Shown here: piece by piece, positions 33,632-45,975 of the stretch | Layout of the letters: each line of letters opens with the position of its first letter | Numbering within the stretch: the first letter of the stretch is position 1 | Assembly: GCA_004565275.1 (NCBI GenBank) | Contig: SDOX01000035.1 | Location: forward strand, 7,387 to 71,386 | From: Nannochloropsis salina CCMP1776 | Taxonomy: Eukaryota > Sar > Eustigmatophyceae > Eustigmatales > Monodopsidaceae | Reading direction: 5' to 3' | DNA: 64,000 bases | Position numbers and translations under genes: made by a program | Notes under the pieces: generated by a model | The model's database searches: none | Seen by the model: the letters and a program-made list of their open reading frames with translations, nothing else | Told to the model about the DNA's origin: nothing

Positions 33632-36600
33632 TCACAGACCTACACGGACACTGCTCGGAGCCTCCACGACGGGCACTCCTGCTTGACCACTCTTTCCCTG
33701 AATTTGTCCCTTTGCTTTCTTTTCGCCCTTCATCTTTTTCTTCTTTCCTTTTTGCATGTCTTCGGGCGACAAGACTCGCTGAAATTTGGGTTTCTTCAAA
33801 GCAAGCATCAAGTATGTTAAAAGATAGGAGACTCCTGCCAATGCACTTTGTCGAACGACTGCACGTGTCACCGTTGACTCGTGAAAGTTCAGCCTTTGTA
33901 AAACTTGCTCTCCCTTTGCCACCTGAGGAGGACCTGTAGGACAAGAAGGGAGAATAGGACCCGAAAGGATGGATAATGAATACTATGTTTGGGAAATAAA
34001 GCTGATAGCGAGACTAAGAGAGCTGCAAATGTCGTCAAATCGACTCTACACCCTACTCCCTGATTTCCAGCCTTCCCATCTTTTTCATCTTTCTTCTTCT
34101 CAATTTACCAGGGCCCAGCCGTTTCTCTTGCTCGAATTCAAGTCCTTGAAATTCGTTGATGCAGAGAGCCTCAAAAGCATACTTAATCAACGACACCTGT
34201 TCAAAAATGAAGGTCGGGAGAAAAGGTAGGAGACAATGAAAAGATTAGTTAGAAGATCTATTTCTGCTCCATGTTCGAGAGAGACACAAAGCAGAAGATG
34301 GAGTGAAAGGAGACAGAGGATTTAAATCGGATCAAGGACACGTCCCCTCGAGCTCTACGTGCAAAAGCCAACATGAACTGCCACTTCACACCCATCCTCC
34401 TCTCCCCACTACTTCTCTCTTTTTATTCTCCTTGTCGCCTTAATCCCCTTTCCCCTCCGTTTCTCTCCACGTACGTCTTGAATCCAACGCAAGGCCACAG
34501 GAACCGATTTTTCGTTCACATAGTAACCTAAGGTATAACAAAACAACAGTTACGGGGATAAAAAATGGGAAATAGAGTCAGAATTGCCAGAAGAAGGTGT
34601 GGTGGAAGAGAGTGGTCGAGACCCGCCGTGTCGAAATGACGTAGTAATAAAGATGCAGGCATCTTGACATATTTTTGGGGGGGGAGGGGGAGAAAGAGAA
34701 AGAAAAAAAAATATTCTTACCCCCTAACACAATAAACAGGACCATCACTGCAGGCGCCACAGCCAAACCAGCATCTACGCTGGGCACGAGGGTGCCAACA
34801 AACATTCCAAAGCCGGCGGCGGCGTAAGACTCAATGATGAGGACTCCCAGGAAAGTCAGAAATTTTCGAGTGGTCATTTGGAGGCCTGCGAGGGTGACGA
34901 TAGAGGAAAATAATGATGCGTCAAGGATATAAACGGCCTTATAACGCAACTTTGATTCGAGACAGAACCTGAACGAGCGGATTGTGTCCTTTAAATCAGA
35001 TAGAGGCTAGCTAACGGTCCAAAACCAGGGCAAAAGGCGACCGGATAGGAAGGGAGGGAGGCAGGGAGGATGAGGGAAAAAAAAACACGCACAAACACCA
35101 ACCTGCTAAGGGGTACATGATCCCCCCAAAAAGACAAGGGAAAAGAGCAGTAACAGGGAGCTCCGCGGCAAGTTTGCTTATAAAGTAGGGACCTGGCCCA
35201 TAGCTCGAGCCTTTCCCACTGCTCCTTTCCCGCGCCACAATCAGGCGTTCCTTGATGAATACCTGCGGGAAGATCAGAAAAAGAAAGCCAGGCTCAATAA
35301 AAGGGAAGGAAAAGATACCCTAAAAACATTCCAGGCATCCTCCGCCCGTAGGAAGAAGGGAAGAGGAAAAGAAACGGCAGAAAGTGAAACAGAGAGAGCA
35401 AGTGGTCATCAACGCAGCCGTTGAGGAGACAACACTGGCCCGCAAATCTTATCTCCATGCAGCTTCCACGTACCGTGATGGTTTTGATCAGACTGCTCAT
35501 CGCGGCATTGATGGCGGCCACCTGGAGTAAGCCCATGCGGTCTTGCACCGAGCTTTGCCCCCGCCCCATTTGGAAGAAGAGAGTCCCAAACACCAACGCA
35601 CTGAAGATATTCGACGCCGCCCTGGCCATGTTCGCGCCCGTGGACCTGGTAATTTGCCGCCAGGACCGGGTGAAAAGGAGACGGCATTGCTCAAAGCGTC
35701 CCGGGCGCTGAAGACGGGTGCCCGCGGATTTTACTACCAAGCCCCCTCCGTCGGGGGAGGATGACGTGGACGATAGGGCATGGGCGTCCCGGGAGCTTTG
35801 GATGGAGGAGAGGAGGGACGGGAGGCGGGCCCGGTGGGAAGCAAGAAGGGCCGCCACGCGTGTCCGGGAGAGGACTTCGGATTCGGAGGTCGTGTAGTCG
35901 ACCGACACTGGCGTTATCGGGAGGGAGGGAGGAGGGGAAGGAGGAGGGAAAGGACGGAGGGAGGGGAAAGGTGGATGGCGGAGAAGAAAAGAATAAAGCC
36001 AACGGGAGAATCAAATGGTCAAGATGGAAGAGCATAGAGCCACGCAATTGAACAAATCTTCTCGTACGATCGACATCACCCAAGAAGGGCGAGGGACCGG
36101 AGCGGGAGAAAACCAACCACCCATCCGCCCATGCTGACCCGAGAACACAAGCTTATAGCACGAGCGACGCCATACGTCGATAGTATACCTACCTAGGTCC
36201 AGCACATGTTCTGCCGGATTGAAGTTTTTCGGGCAAGGGTAGCCCAAGGAAGCGAAGTACGGGACCATCTTGGCCGCTTCGCCTGCGTACACTACCTCTC
36301 CTTCTGTCATGAGCACGACGTCGTCGAAGAGGGTGAAAATGGAGGAGCGGGGTTGATGGATGGAGATGACGACCGTGTGTCCGCCTTGGGTGGCCAAGTC
36401 CTTCAAGTTTTCCATCACTCGGAGGGACTGGTAGGAGTCTAGCCCGCCTGAAAGGGAGGGGGGAAAAGAAGAAGAGGGTGTAGATGAGTGAGCAAATAAA
36501 AATCCAAACAACAAGAGGGAGATATGGAAAAATATTGGCTGGAAGGCTGCCTTATGGGAAGAGCGAAAAAAGCAAAAATGGTGCTAGGGGTGAGAAGGAT

Positions 36601-37707
36601 ATTGGGAGGAGAAAGAGGAGGTCGCGTCCCGCGAGCTCGTACAGGAAAGACACCCGGAGGATAAAAACAGAATGGGATACATTGATAATCCCTTCCTCTT
36701 TGATGATTGTGTACCCTTCCTCCCTCCCTTTCTTCCTGTGCTTACTCGTCGGCTCGTCCGCGAATATGAGGGAGGGACTTCCCAGTAGTTCACACGCCAA
36801 GGAGAGCCGCTTCTTCTCCCCTCCACTAATCCCCCTGACCTTGTCGTCTCCAACGATCGTGTCCGCGGCTTTCGCCAGTCCCAAGCGTTTAAGAAGCCGA
36901 TCGACCAGGCTTGTTTTCTCCCGCAGGGTCAACGAGGGAGGGAGGCGGAGGCGAGCAGCCATTACCAAAGTCTCTCGCACAGTCAGTTGGGAATAAAACA
37001 AGTCTTGCTGACGGACGTAGGCCTGGGTGTAGTCAACGCTGGAGGAGAAGGAGGAAGACGGGGAAGCAGAAAGCAGTTGGCCGTTAACATAGAGGCGTCC
37101 CGAAAGAGTGAGGGCATTGGAGGCGGGCACCTGCCCGGCCAACACATTGAGCAATGTGGTTTTCCCCGACCCGCTAGGCCCCAAAATCGCAAGAAGTCGG
37201 CCAGGTTCTGCATGGCCCGTAACCTGTGTGGGAAATTATGCAGTTCAACGATCCGGGGCGATTAGATGCGTGTGCATGGACGGAGGGACTTGGCTTCTTG
37301 GAAACCACTAGGTGAAGGTGTCTGCCGTAACTCGTCCTCGACCAGGATTCTCCTTTTTTGATGACCGATACGATGTCATCTTGAAACAAGATCGACTTAT
37401 CTGAGATCATGAATGGGAAAAATACCTGAGAAAGAAGATTTTTGCTGCCTTCCTCTGTCTTGACTTGCAACTCGCAGGTTATTCCTTCCCAATCCAACCG
37501 CACAGGAGATACGCGTTCATGCGACGTTGCCGACAAAGCAGTGTTCGAGTTGCCTTGCCACCAATATCCCCCGTGCGTGAATGGGAGAAGAAGAGCGAGC
37601 AGAGTGACGGCAAGCAGACCGGGAAGCTTCACAGCGGAAAGGAGGGGGACATGGTGGGGAGGTCGAGAAGGTGGCTGAAGTTGCCCTTTCGTAGCCCTTG
37701 GACGCAT
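33632..37707 (-). CDS. ABCG-family half-transporter with N-terminal hydrophobic leader
   Basis: ATP-driven exporter of lipids or other hydrophobic compounds; half-transporters work as dimers. Nine minus-strand exons (37426-37707, 36746-37223, 36193-36447, 35474-35907, 35103-35262, 34721-34885, 34475-34527, 34109-34196, 33632-33933) all agree in phase and give 738 residues. The NBD precedes the TMD, the reverse order typical of ABCG: Walker A GPSGSGKT (about 109-116), signature ISGGEKKRLS (about 226-235), Walker B SLIFADEPTS, H-loop SIHQPRS. The TMD contains typical ABCG segments: NIFSALVFGTLFFQMG, KERLIVARERSSGKGSSYGP, ESYAAAGFGMFVGTLVPSVD and LIKYAFEALCINEF. Unusual is the leader at residues about 28-48 (VKLPGLLAVTLLALLLPF), 50-60 residues before the NBD, which could be a signal peptide or an extra helix. 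The C-terminal tail is Lys-rich. Substrate cannot be read. Confidence 0.94.
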
Positions 37708-40206
37708 AGTGCAATTTCAAAGGTCCGTACTAGGTGCGTAGAAAAGAAATATGTTTGAAGCTTGTGAAATATTGGGCTTCGATTCTCCGTCGTTGTTCTA
37801 AATGGATCATATAATTATAAGGAGGTAGCCCTGTCATTTGTCACTTGTCAGGTACAAGTACCTGATGCTTCAATACACAGCCGAGTCGATATTTTGTCTT
37901 GCAAGTACAGCGGAGTACCTGTATCAAGATTAATATGAGCGCTCTTCATAAGACGAAGGATATGAGCTTTTTTAAAGACTCTTGTATCAGTGTGTTGTCG
38001 TCCTCTACACTATCTGGCCTTTAGAACCTCCGGGTATGTTCAAGAGTAACGTATTCATCCACACGCCATTTTAATGAAGTGGACGAGCCCAAGCATCGAC
38101 CTACAGGGAAAGAGAAAGATATTGATCTTGTTAACCGAGGCATAATTCAGTTGCGTGTAATCAATCAGACGAAAGACTGGCGTTGCAATGATGTCTGTTT
38201 CCATGTACGATTTGACTTGGCTAGCTAAGATGACCCGCTCCAAAACTCATCACTGGACGTTTATTTCTGCTTAATCTAGATAAAATGGATAAATGTCTCG
38301 CTGCAGATGAAATCGTTTTGACAATCAGATATATCTGCTATCCGAATTTTTCGATCCTTCATCCACACAAAAGATATTTTGGAAGTGGCTTACCAACTTG
38401 CTACGTTAATACAAGAGAGTAATTTGATATCGGTCATGAAATGTGTCCTTTGTTCAAGATTGCATGTCGTATACATAGGATTTCTTTGTTCATACCGCAT
38501 TGTGCAGATCACACGAGCAAAATTGAGAAGTCTTAATGAAAAACGAAACATCGAGTGAAAAAACTCTCAGAAATTGAGGTTCAGCTCGACGTGAGAAGTA
38601 GCACGAAACATCCTGTTGAAAATTGTGAGGGATAGCGAAGGCATCGAGGTTACAATGCAAAGGTGATAACATGAGTCTTAATGCTGTCATCTGATTATCA
38701 AAATGCCCACAAGCAACTTTCTTGACGTGCTGCACAAACTTCCTGACTTCCATGATGGAAGGAAAAATATATTGCTGGCTATAGGGGTCAAGGGCCGTTC
38801 GAGCTAAAAAATATCATGGCGGACCTGGAAAACACGCATTTTTAAATATAATAGTCAGGAATCCCATTTGTCTAAACAACAGTATAGATCATGGTCTACT
38901 CCGATATTCTCGACAAAATTATTATCGGGGGTGACCGGGAGGGTAATGATAACAAGCATGTAGTATGAAGACCATGAAACTTTCTCTGTAGATTGGGAAG
39001 ATGGTTTTCCAGAATTTCACATATATGCGTGTACTATATTTTGGCCAATAATAGGGGATTTTGAAATGCCAGCCTCCCTCCGGCAATTAAGGTCTTAATT
39101 TGTAGATTGTCTTTGCCCGTATCAACATTTCCCATCATTAAGCATGGGAAAATCGACACTGACATGCATATAGCATTTCTCCAGCGTAGGAGAGATATAG
39201 TTATGACTGGGAAAATTATGCTTGTGCGTTTATTCGTACCGCTATGGGTACCTATTTCATCGCCCTAAGGAACAAATACAGAAGACGACGAAAGGAAGGA
39301 TTCAAGCATGCAAGATGGCCCAGGCTTGCCCTCGACTCGTCCATGCTCCTCAAGCTACAGGCCAACAATCTCCATTACCGGCAAGAAATTAATATTCCAT
39401 TATACGCACACACAAATACATTAACATTTTAGAAGATGGATGGTCTCTTGGAGTACTACGGAGGCCGAAGAGGAGCGATTTCGCGCAATGCAGCTCATCA
39501 AAATTTCAAATTCAATTTTCCGTTAGGTAAACGCGCTTCGACGGTTGAGAAGGCCAGTGCCCCTCGCGCCCTATGTCCAACCCACGGCCTGACGCACCGT
39601 AAAAGATAACGTGGAAGCCGTATACAAAGTTCAGTAAAAAAGTAAATTGGTCGGTTTGATTTCAGGTCGCGGTCGTGACAGGATAGTTTTTAATACCTCT
39701 CAATTTCGAGTCTTGTAGTAGATGGCGTAGTCGTATGTTCTCTCAGAATTATGCTGGCTGTCTTGAACCCTCTTTCATTGCCATTTGCCTTATATGAACT
39801 TATTACGTAGATTTAATCATTATTTATTGAACCAGAACACCCTGTAGTAACCAGGACGTGCGGAAAAAAAAGAGGTTACGGAAGGAGGGCGATTAAAAAA
39901 AACTTTACAGCTCGCTCCCGTCCTTCCATCCTCACCTAACGCCTACGTAAAACAAAGTTCCCTCTTCCGTCACCATCCATCTAATCATCACGCATCCAAC
40001 ACACAGCTCTTAGTGGAGAAATTCGCCGAGGGTGTATCTTGCTCCTTTTGTATATTCCTCTCCTGAGCGTCGCCCTTCGACGTGTCTGCGGGTCCATTGC
40101 AAGCAGGCGCTTCGGAAAAGAGGGGGTACTACAAGAGTAGGGCAAACAACCTGCTTCGCAACCACAGAGTCGCGTCCACTGGAATTGCCAAGCCGAGACG
40201 GGAGTC
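37708..40206. other. AT-richer gene-poor block, about 2.5 kb
   Basis: Lies between divergently transcribed ABCG (-) and repeat-protein (+) genes. Base composition is clearly more AT-rich than the coding blocks, and no frame over about 90 codons occurs. No repeat, tRNA or mobile-element protein recognised. Confidence 0.55.
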
Positions 40207-43200
40207 ATGAAAGGGAGCCCGTCCCTCTTGAGTCCCGCACGCCTGAAGGCGGCATTTCGGTGGCCTGGCGGGTCTAAAAAATCCAAGAACGGATTTCCCA
40301 GCTCACCTAACAGCAGCAGCCCAATCAGCAGCCCATCTACTTACGACATGGAAGGTCCGAACAGCGGGAGAAGCATTGAAGAGCCTTTGGATTCAAGGTA
40401 CGTGTGCAATGCCTGAAGAAGTCCGTACTGATTTTGGAGGGAGTGTGCGTCGAGAATGCAGCGTATAGAGAGCTAGCTACCTGAATGTATACAGAACTCT
40501 GCATTAAGGCATAAACACGCGCCATATTTGGCCTCCCTCTAGCCGGCTCGGGAGGTGCATGGATAACTAAATGTCCACACGATAATCTCACCCACCCACC
40601 CACCCGCATACATACACACATACACAAACGTACACACAGCCCCAAGGGTTTGGTCAACGCAAAAGTTTTGCCTGAGTCGTATTTCGAAAGAGAAGGCGAA
40701 ACAGAGGCCTGTGGAGGCCTCGGCTGGGACGCACCAGGCTTCTCACCTCAAGCTCGTGGAAAGGAAGGAGCGATCATCGAGATGGAGGAGGACGACGCGG
40801 AGATGAAAAAAGGGATAGCCGAAGGGAAGAAAGAGGCAGAAGGAAGGGAGGCGCTGGAGGAAGAAGGGAAAGAGGAGGGGGAGGGCGGGGAGGAGGACAT
40901 CCTCTGCGTCCTGGATGTGGCTTACGGGGAAGGGGCAGTGGATCGGATCTCTTTGAAGGAGGGGGATGACCCTGCCTTGTTAGCCACGGCTTTTCGAGCG
41001 AAGCATGGTTTGGGCACTGAGAGCGTGAACATATTGAGCGAGGTGATCGCCCGAACCATGAAAGAGCACCAGGAAGGGGAGGTGGAGGCCGTGGAAGCGG
41101 GGGAGGGAGGGAAGGAGGGGGTGGCGGAGGGAGGGAAGGAGGGGGTGGAGGAGGAAGAAGGCGGATGGACAGGGGAAGCGGAGCAAGGGCTGGGAACGGG
41201 GGGCCACGCGTTTAAGGAGGAAAAAATAGGAAAGGAAGAAGAGGAAGAGGAGATCGAGGTGGTGGAGACGGTGGGGAGAGGAGAAGCGGGGGAGGAGGAG
41301 TCGGAGGAGGGACAAGGGGGGCAGGACGAGGAGACGAACGAACGGGTGGCCCTTGAGGAGAATCGGACAGAAGGGGAAGGAGGACTGGAGAGGGAGGATG
41401 TCCCTACAAAACACGGAAAATACGAGGGGAGTTCCGGCACGGGTGCGGCGACAGCCGTGCCCGGCAACGCGGTGCCTTCCCCCTCGGCCAGTCCCTCCCT
41501 CCCTCCCTCGCCCGAGGAATCCTCCAACGAGGCTCTCTTCAACCGGCTGAAGAACGCTTGGATGAAGAACAAATCCCCCTCCACCCCTGGTTCCTCCCCT
41601 TCCTCCCCTTTCTCTCGGCGGGCCCGTGGGAAGGGCCATCGCACCCCCGCTTCCCCCCTTGTCCGCCCTCCGCCCACCCTCTCTCCTTTCCTTCGTCCGC
41701 TTCCCCGCCCTGCTCGTCTGGACAAGCTTAAGGAAGCTTCACCCAGTCTTCATCCTAGCAGCAATGGCAACGATCAAGGCCAGAAGGCCTCGCAGGAGGG
41801 ACTCGCCCCCGCCGTCGCCAAATCGGAAAATTCTTGGCTTTTTCTCACTCAAACCCAAGCCAGCGACACCTTTTGTCCAGCCAGTCCTCCCTCCAAACCT
41901 CGTCCCCCAACGTCATCCCCTCCGCACTACCAGCTGCCACCATTGCGCTTCCTGCCTCCCGTTTACAACGAAGAAGGAGGCAGCTGGAGCCCTGCCAAGG
42001 GGAAACAGCGACGGAAAAAAGGTGGCGCTTCGCACCAAGAAGCCTTTGCCCGTTTGTATGCTGAGGCCAAACTACGGCAAGGACGGAAAGAGGAAGCCTT
42101 GAGGAGACAATGCGAACGGGAAGCAGAAGCACGTCGGGCGTGTATGGCCGCCATGGTGAACCGGAATCGGGAGGTGACCGGGCAGGGGACGGAGGGTCGG
42201 GAGAGCGAGGACGGGAGGGAGGACATCTGCGACCGTTTGTACGCACAGGCGAAAATCCAACAAGAACGCTTGGCCAAGGCGCAGGCGGACGCGCAGGCTG
42301 CCAAAGCCAAGGGTCCCGGGGAAGGGGAAGAGACGTGGTCGTGTCCTCGGTGCTTTCACGAGAACGACGGGACGGAGGCCCAGTGCCGCAACGTGTTGGC
42401 CCGGAAAACCCCGATGAGCGACCTGGTCCCCAACGCCTGGACCCACTACCCCAAAGATACCACCGTGGTTTACAACCGTCGACTGGTGAACGACGAGGAC
42501 GTAATCCGGTGCGCCCACGCCCGCCCTGTCCTTTTCCAGCCGACGAACTACGGACGGGAGCAGTATTCTTCCGTCTACATTGCCCCGTTGCCCTTGTCCG
42601 TGCGGGATCGCCCTGACAATGTCTTTGAAGAATTATTCGCGCACCGTCGACACCGAGATGAGGAGCGTCGACGCCTGGTGCAAGAAGGGGAGGTCAAAGC
42701 CGCTCAAGCTTGCTCATTTCAACCCAGAATAAACGAGCATTCGGCGAATTTGGTGGAGGCCCGTGAACAGGAGGAAGAAGCACAAATTACCTTGACGGAG
42801 GCCGAAAGCGAAGGCTTGGAGACTCTGGAGGCAATTGTCGCCAAGAAAAAGGAAAAATTTGCCCTGATCAAAGAAGCACGGCGGGCCGCTCCCTACTTGG
42901 CCCGATGCGCCCATGCCCGGTGCGTTTCCGAAGAACGCTGTTCATTCCAACCCCAAGTGGGCGTTGGGCATTACTACGACGCGGATTTCCATCCGGCATG
43001 GATGGCAACGGCTCGTGGGGCCCCGGACAGCCCCAGGGGATTGGCGGATGGGTGGGAGAAAGAAGGGGAAAAAGACCGGAACAACACGGACGTCTTCACG
43101 CGTTTGGCAGAGGCGGACGTGGAGAAACGTCGGCTGGGGAGCCAGGCGAGGCAAATTGAGGTAGAAAGCGCCACCTTCCAACCGCAAACGACGGGCATGC

Positions 43201-44471
43201 CGGCCCCGCAACGGGATGCATTGGTGTACGGGAACAGCGTGTGCGAGTATTTGTACGGCGAACGACTGTCCCGGTGGGCGAAGCAGCGAGAGGCGGAACA
43301 GGCGTTGGAAAGGCAGGAACGTGCCGCCCGAGAGGGGCCGTTTGCGAACGCCAAGAGCCGAGGCATGATCAGGAGGATGAAGGAAAGTACCTACCGAGCA
43401 GTGTTTGCGGCGCTCTTTCCCTCCAACACGGATTCAAGTCCCGGACAGGACGCAGGAAAGGAGGGAGGGCAGGAGGAAGGGGCACTGGTCTTGGCACAGG
43501 CATCGCTCCAGCGGATCAAAGAGCCGCGGTTGGCGCAGGTGCTGACCCTGGTGCTCACTCGTACGACCCCATCCACGGCCTCTCCCTCGCCCTCGCCCTC
43601 CCCCTCCCCCGCCTTGCCCACCATGCATTTCCAGGAATTTTCCCGCCGACTCGACCAACACCTCCGTCACTCCATCCCCTTGATGAGCGACCTGATCATG
43701 CACGGGTGCCGGCCTGGGGAAGGCTTGGACCACGAACTGACCTTTCATCCCCGCTTGGCCCCCAAGACGCACAAAATGACCCAAGACCGGTGGACGACCC
43801 GAAGCCGACAGGAGGCCTTCGCGCTCTTGCACAGCGAAGCCGCCCTGTGGGAAGCCCGTCGAGAGGACGCTCGAAAATTGAAGGCGGAACGTCTCTTGGA
43901 CGGCCATACCTTTCAACCCTTGCTCTTAACCTCCCGACCGCCCGGGTGCAAAGGAAGAGGCCGGACAGGGCGCTACCGGTACCCTGTGGAAATGCTTCTC
44001 CTGGAGCAGGAACACGGGCAGATGCCCAAGGTGGGCCGGGAGCAGGTCAAATTGGACGCACGTGCCCGCAGCGTCCAGGCCGTCCGGGGCCACGGCCGCA
44101 TCGCCGGCAATCCCCGAACGCGGTCCACACCCGCCATTCGGAAAAGGGGCATCTACAATATCACCCTTACCAAGGTGGACGACGGCACCTGCGTGCTGCC
44201 CGGGGGGAATTTGCGGAGATTCTTGCAGGAACCTCCCAGGGAACCTTCTTCCGTCAAGAGGGAAGTGTACGTCGATTTATATCGGCCCATGACCCCCGCC
44301 AACCCCAAAAGTCATCAGTCTTTCCCCCTCCTGGAGCATCGACCGCTACCCTCGGAACATCGGACCCTCCGACCCCGCAAGGAGGCTTGGTACGCGGCCG
44401 TGCGCCGGCAAGAAGCATGGCAACGACAAGGTGGTTCAAGAGACGCCAGTGCCTCCCGAAAACAAAGCTGA
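40207..44471 (+). CDS. Large repeat protein with Phe-x-Pro and LYxxA motifs
   Basis: Named family not recognised. Exons 40207-40397 and 40640-44471 join in phase (AG + C) to 1340 residues. Residues about 100-310 are Glu/Lys/Gly-rich, then Ser/Pro-rich. From about residue 440 onward the protein is a string of degenerate modules pairing a helical motif (EAFARLYAEAKLRQG, DICDRLYAQAKIQQE, EAFALLHSEAALWEA) with, some 30-60 residues later, a Phe-x-Pro motif (SFQPRIN, SFQPQVG, TFQPQTT, TFHPRLA, TFQPLLL). Such modules occur in large uncharacterised protist proteins, some linked to cilia or cytoskeleton; that link is from general knowledge and weak. At about residue 630, WSCPRCFHENDGTEAQC looks like a RanBP2-type zinc finger lacking its fourth cysteine. 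The start was taken as the ATG at 40207; earlier non-coding exons are possible. No signal peptide or membrane helix. Confidence 0.8.
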
Positions 44472-45975
44472 GGCCGGGAATTCTATCGGAAAAGAGGAGT
44501 TGCGGCCAGTAATAGCAAGGGGAAGCGGAGTAGAAAGGGGCCCACAGCGGGAGTGTCAGCCCTACGGACGTCAAACGGATGGAAAAGGAAAGGAAAAGCA
44601 GGTCCGGGTGTCTTTGGTCCCGACTTAATAACTTTCCCGTACAGATATGCTCCCCACCATTAGCTTTTTGTGTGTGTGAGATAGATCTCTTTGCGCGTAA
44701 GGATGCGTGAACCAGATCATCCCTCATTATATATTGCATATTTTATATCAACAATGATGGAGTGCACGATTAATATGTACGATAAATATGGTTGCTCTCG
44801 CAATGGATCATCAGGATAAGATCCGGGTATCCTGCGCAATGCGAAGGAGATCAAGAGGCTGAGCATGCGACGCCTTTACAAGAGGTGAGACAGGGCCTGA
44901 ACTGGAGACCAAAGGGAAAAGGGGGGAAAAGAGAGTATTAAGGCAAGGAATAAGCATTTATACACCGAAGTCTGTCCTTTCGACGCAGGAGGAGCGAGAC
45001 AGGCGCATGTCGAATAAACATAAATGTGGGATGATTTTTGAAGGGGAGGAAGGAGATACTTTCTCTTGTGAATTTAAATAGCAGACAGAAAAGAGTGAAA
45101 AGCAGGCACAGAAATTGGGGACATTAAGGGGCCTCACTGCGATATGCCACCCTTGAAAGACCGGAGGGAAAGGATCGCGGTGCTGGAAGCAAATTTATAA
45201 AGAGGGAAATGATTGCAACAGAAGGGACGGAAGAACCAATTAATTGGTATTCTATTGCTCCTGTCGTCGCCGTTCCTTTAGCTATCCTCCCGTCGCCCCA
45301 CGCACGTCTGTATCAACTCCGTGTGGACATCTTCTCGGATGATTTTCCACTTCCGGATCTTGCGCGCCCCCATAAGGCCAATCCTCACCCTTCGGCCTCA
45401 CCTTCTTTTGTCAGGTGCAATACCGTTTTAACCCTTTTGTCAGAGATAACATGAGCGTCCATCCTGCCTATCGCCGCCGTCTTCACTTCGCGCCCCCCAC
45501 GCCCTGGGCATATACCACCATCCACACAAAGGAAGATGAAAAGGCAGCAAGGTAATCAAGCACTCGGATGCATCGTCACGGATCCGAACTACTCGTTTCT
45601 CCGTCATATTTCTTTCGCTTCCGCTTCCAGTCACTCGAAAGCTCATGGACTACCTAGACATGACATGCCTTAGTTTTCTTTTTCCGATGGATGTTTTGCC
45701 ACACGTCCGTCGTCCATCGATTGCTCCGTCTTGCGTCTGCCGCAACTAGCAACCGCCGAGTACGTCGTCATTCGCGCCATGAAAATTCCCATGTCCCTAC
45801 ACCGCATCTTCAACTCATTACTGACAAGTCATTCAAATCGTTTTTTATCTTTCCCTTATTTCCCGGGCACTTCTTTGCTCCCTTCTGGTCCATCTATACA
45901 CAAACCAATCCTCCGTTAAGAGGGTCATGGACACTGTGGGGAGAAAGAACGATGATGACTGTACTGTCCTCATCC
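44472..45975. other. Convergent intergenic region, about 1.5 kb
   Basis: Lies between the stops of the repeat-protein gene (+) and the multicopper oxidase gene (-). Only short frames (81 codons at 45209-45454); nothing recognised. Confidence 0.55.
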
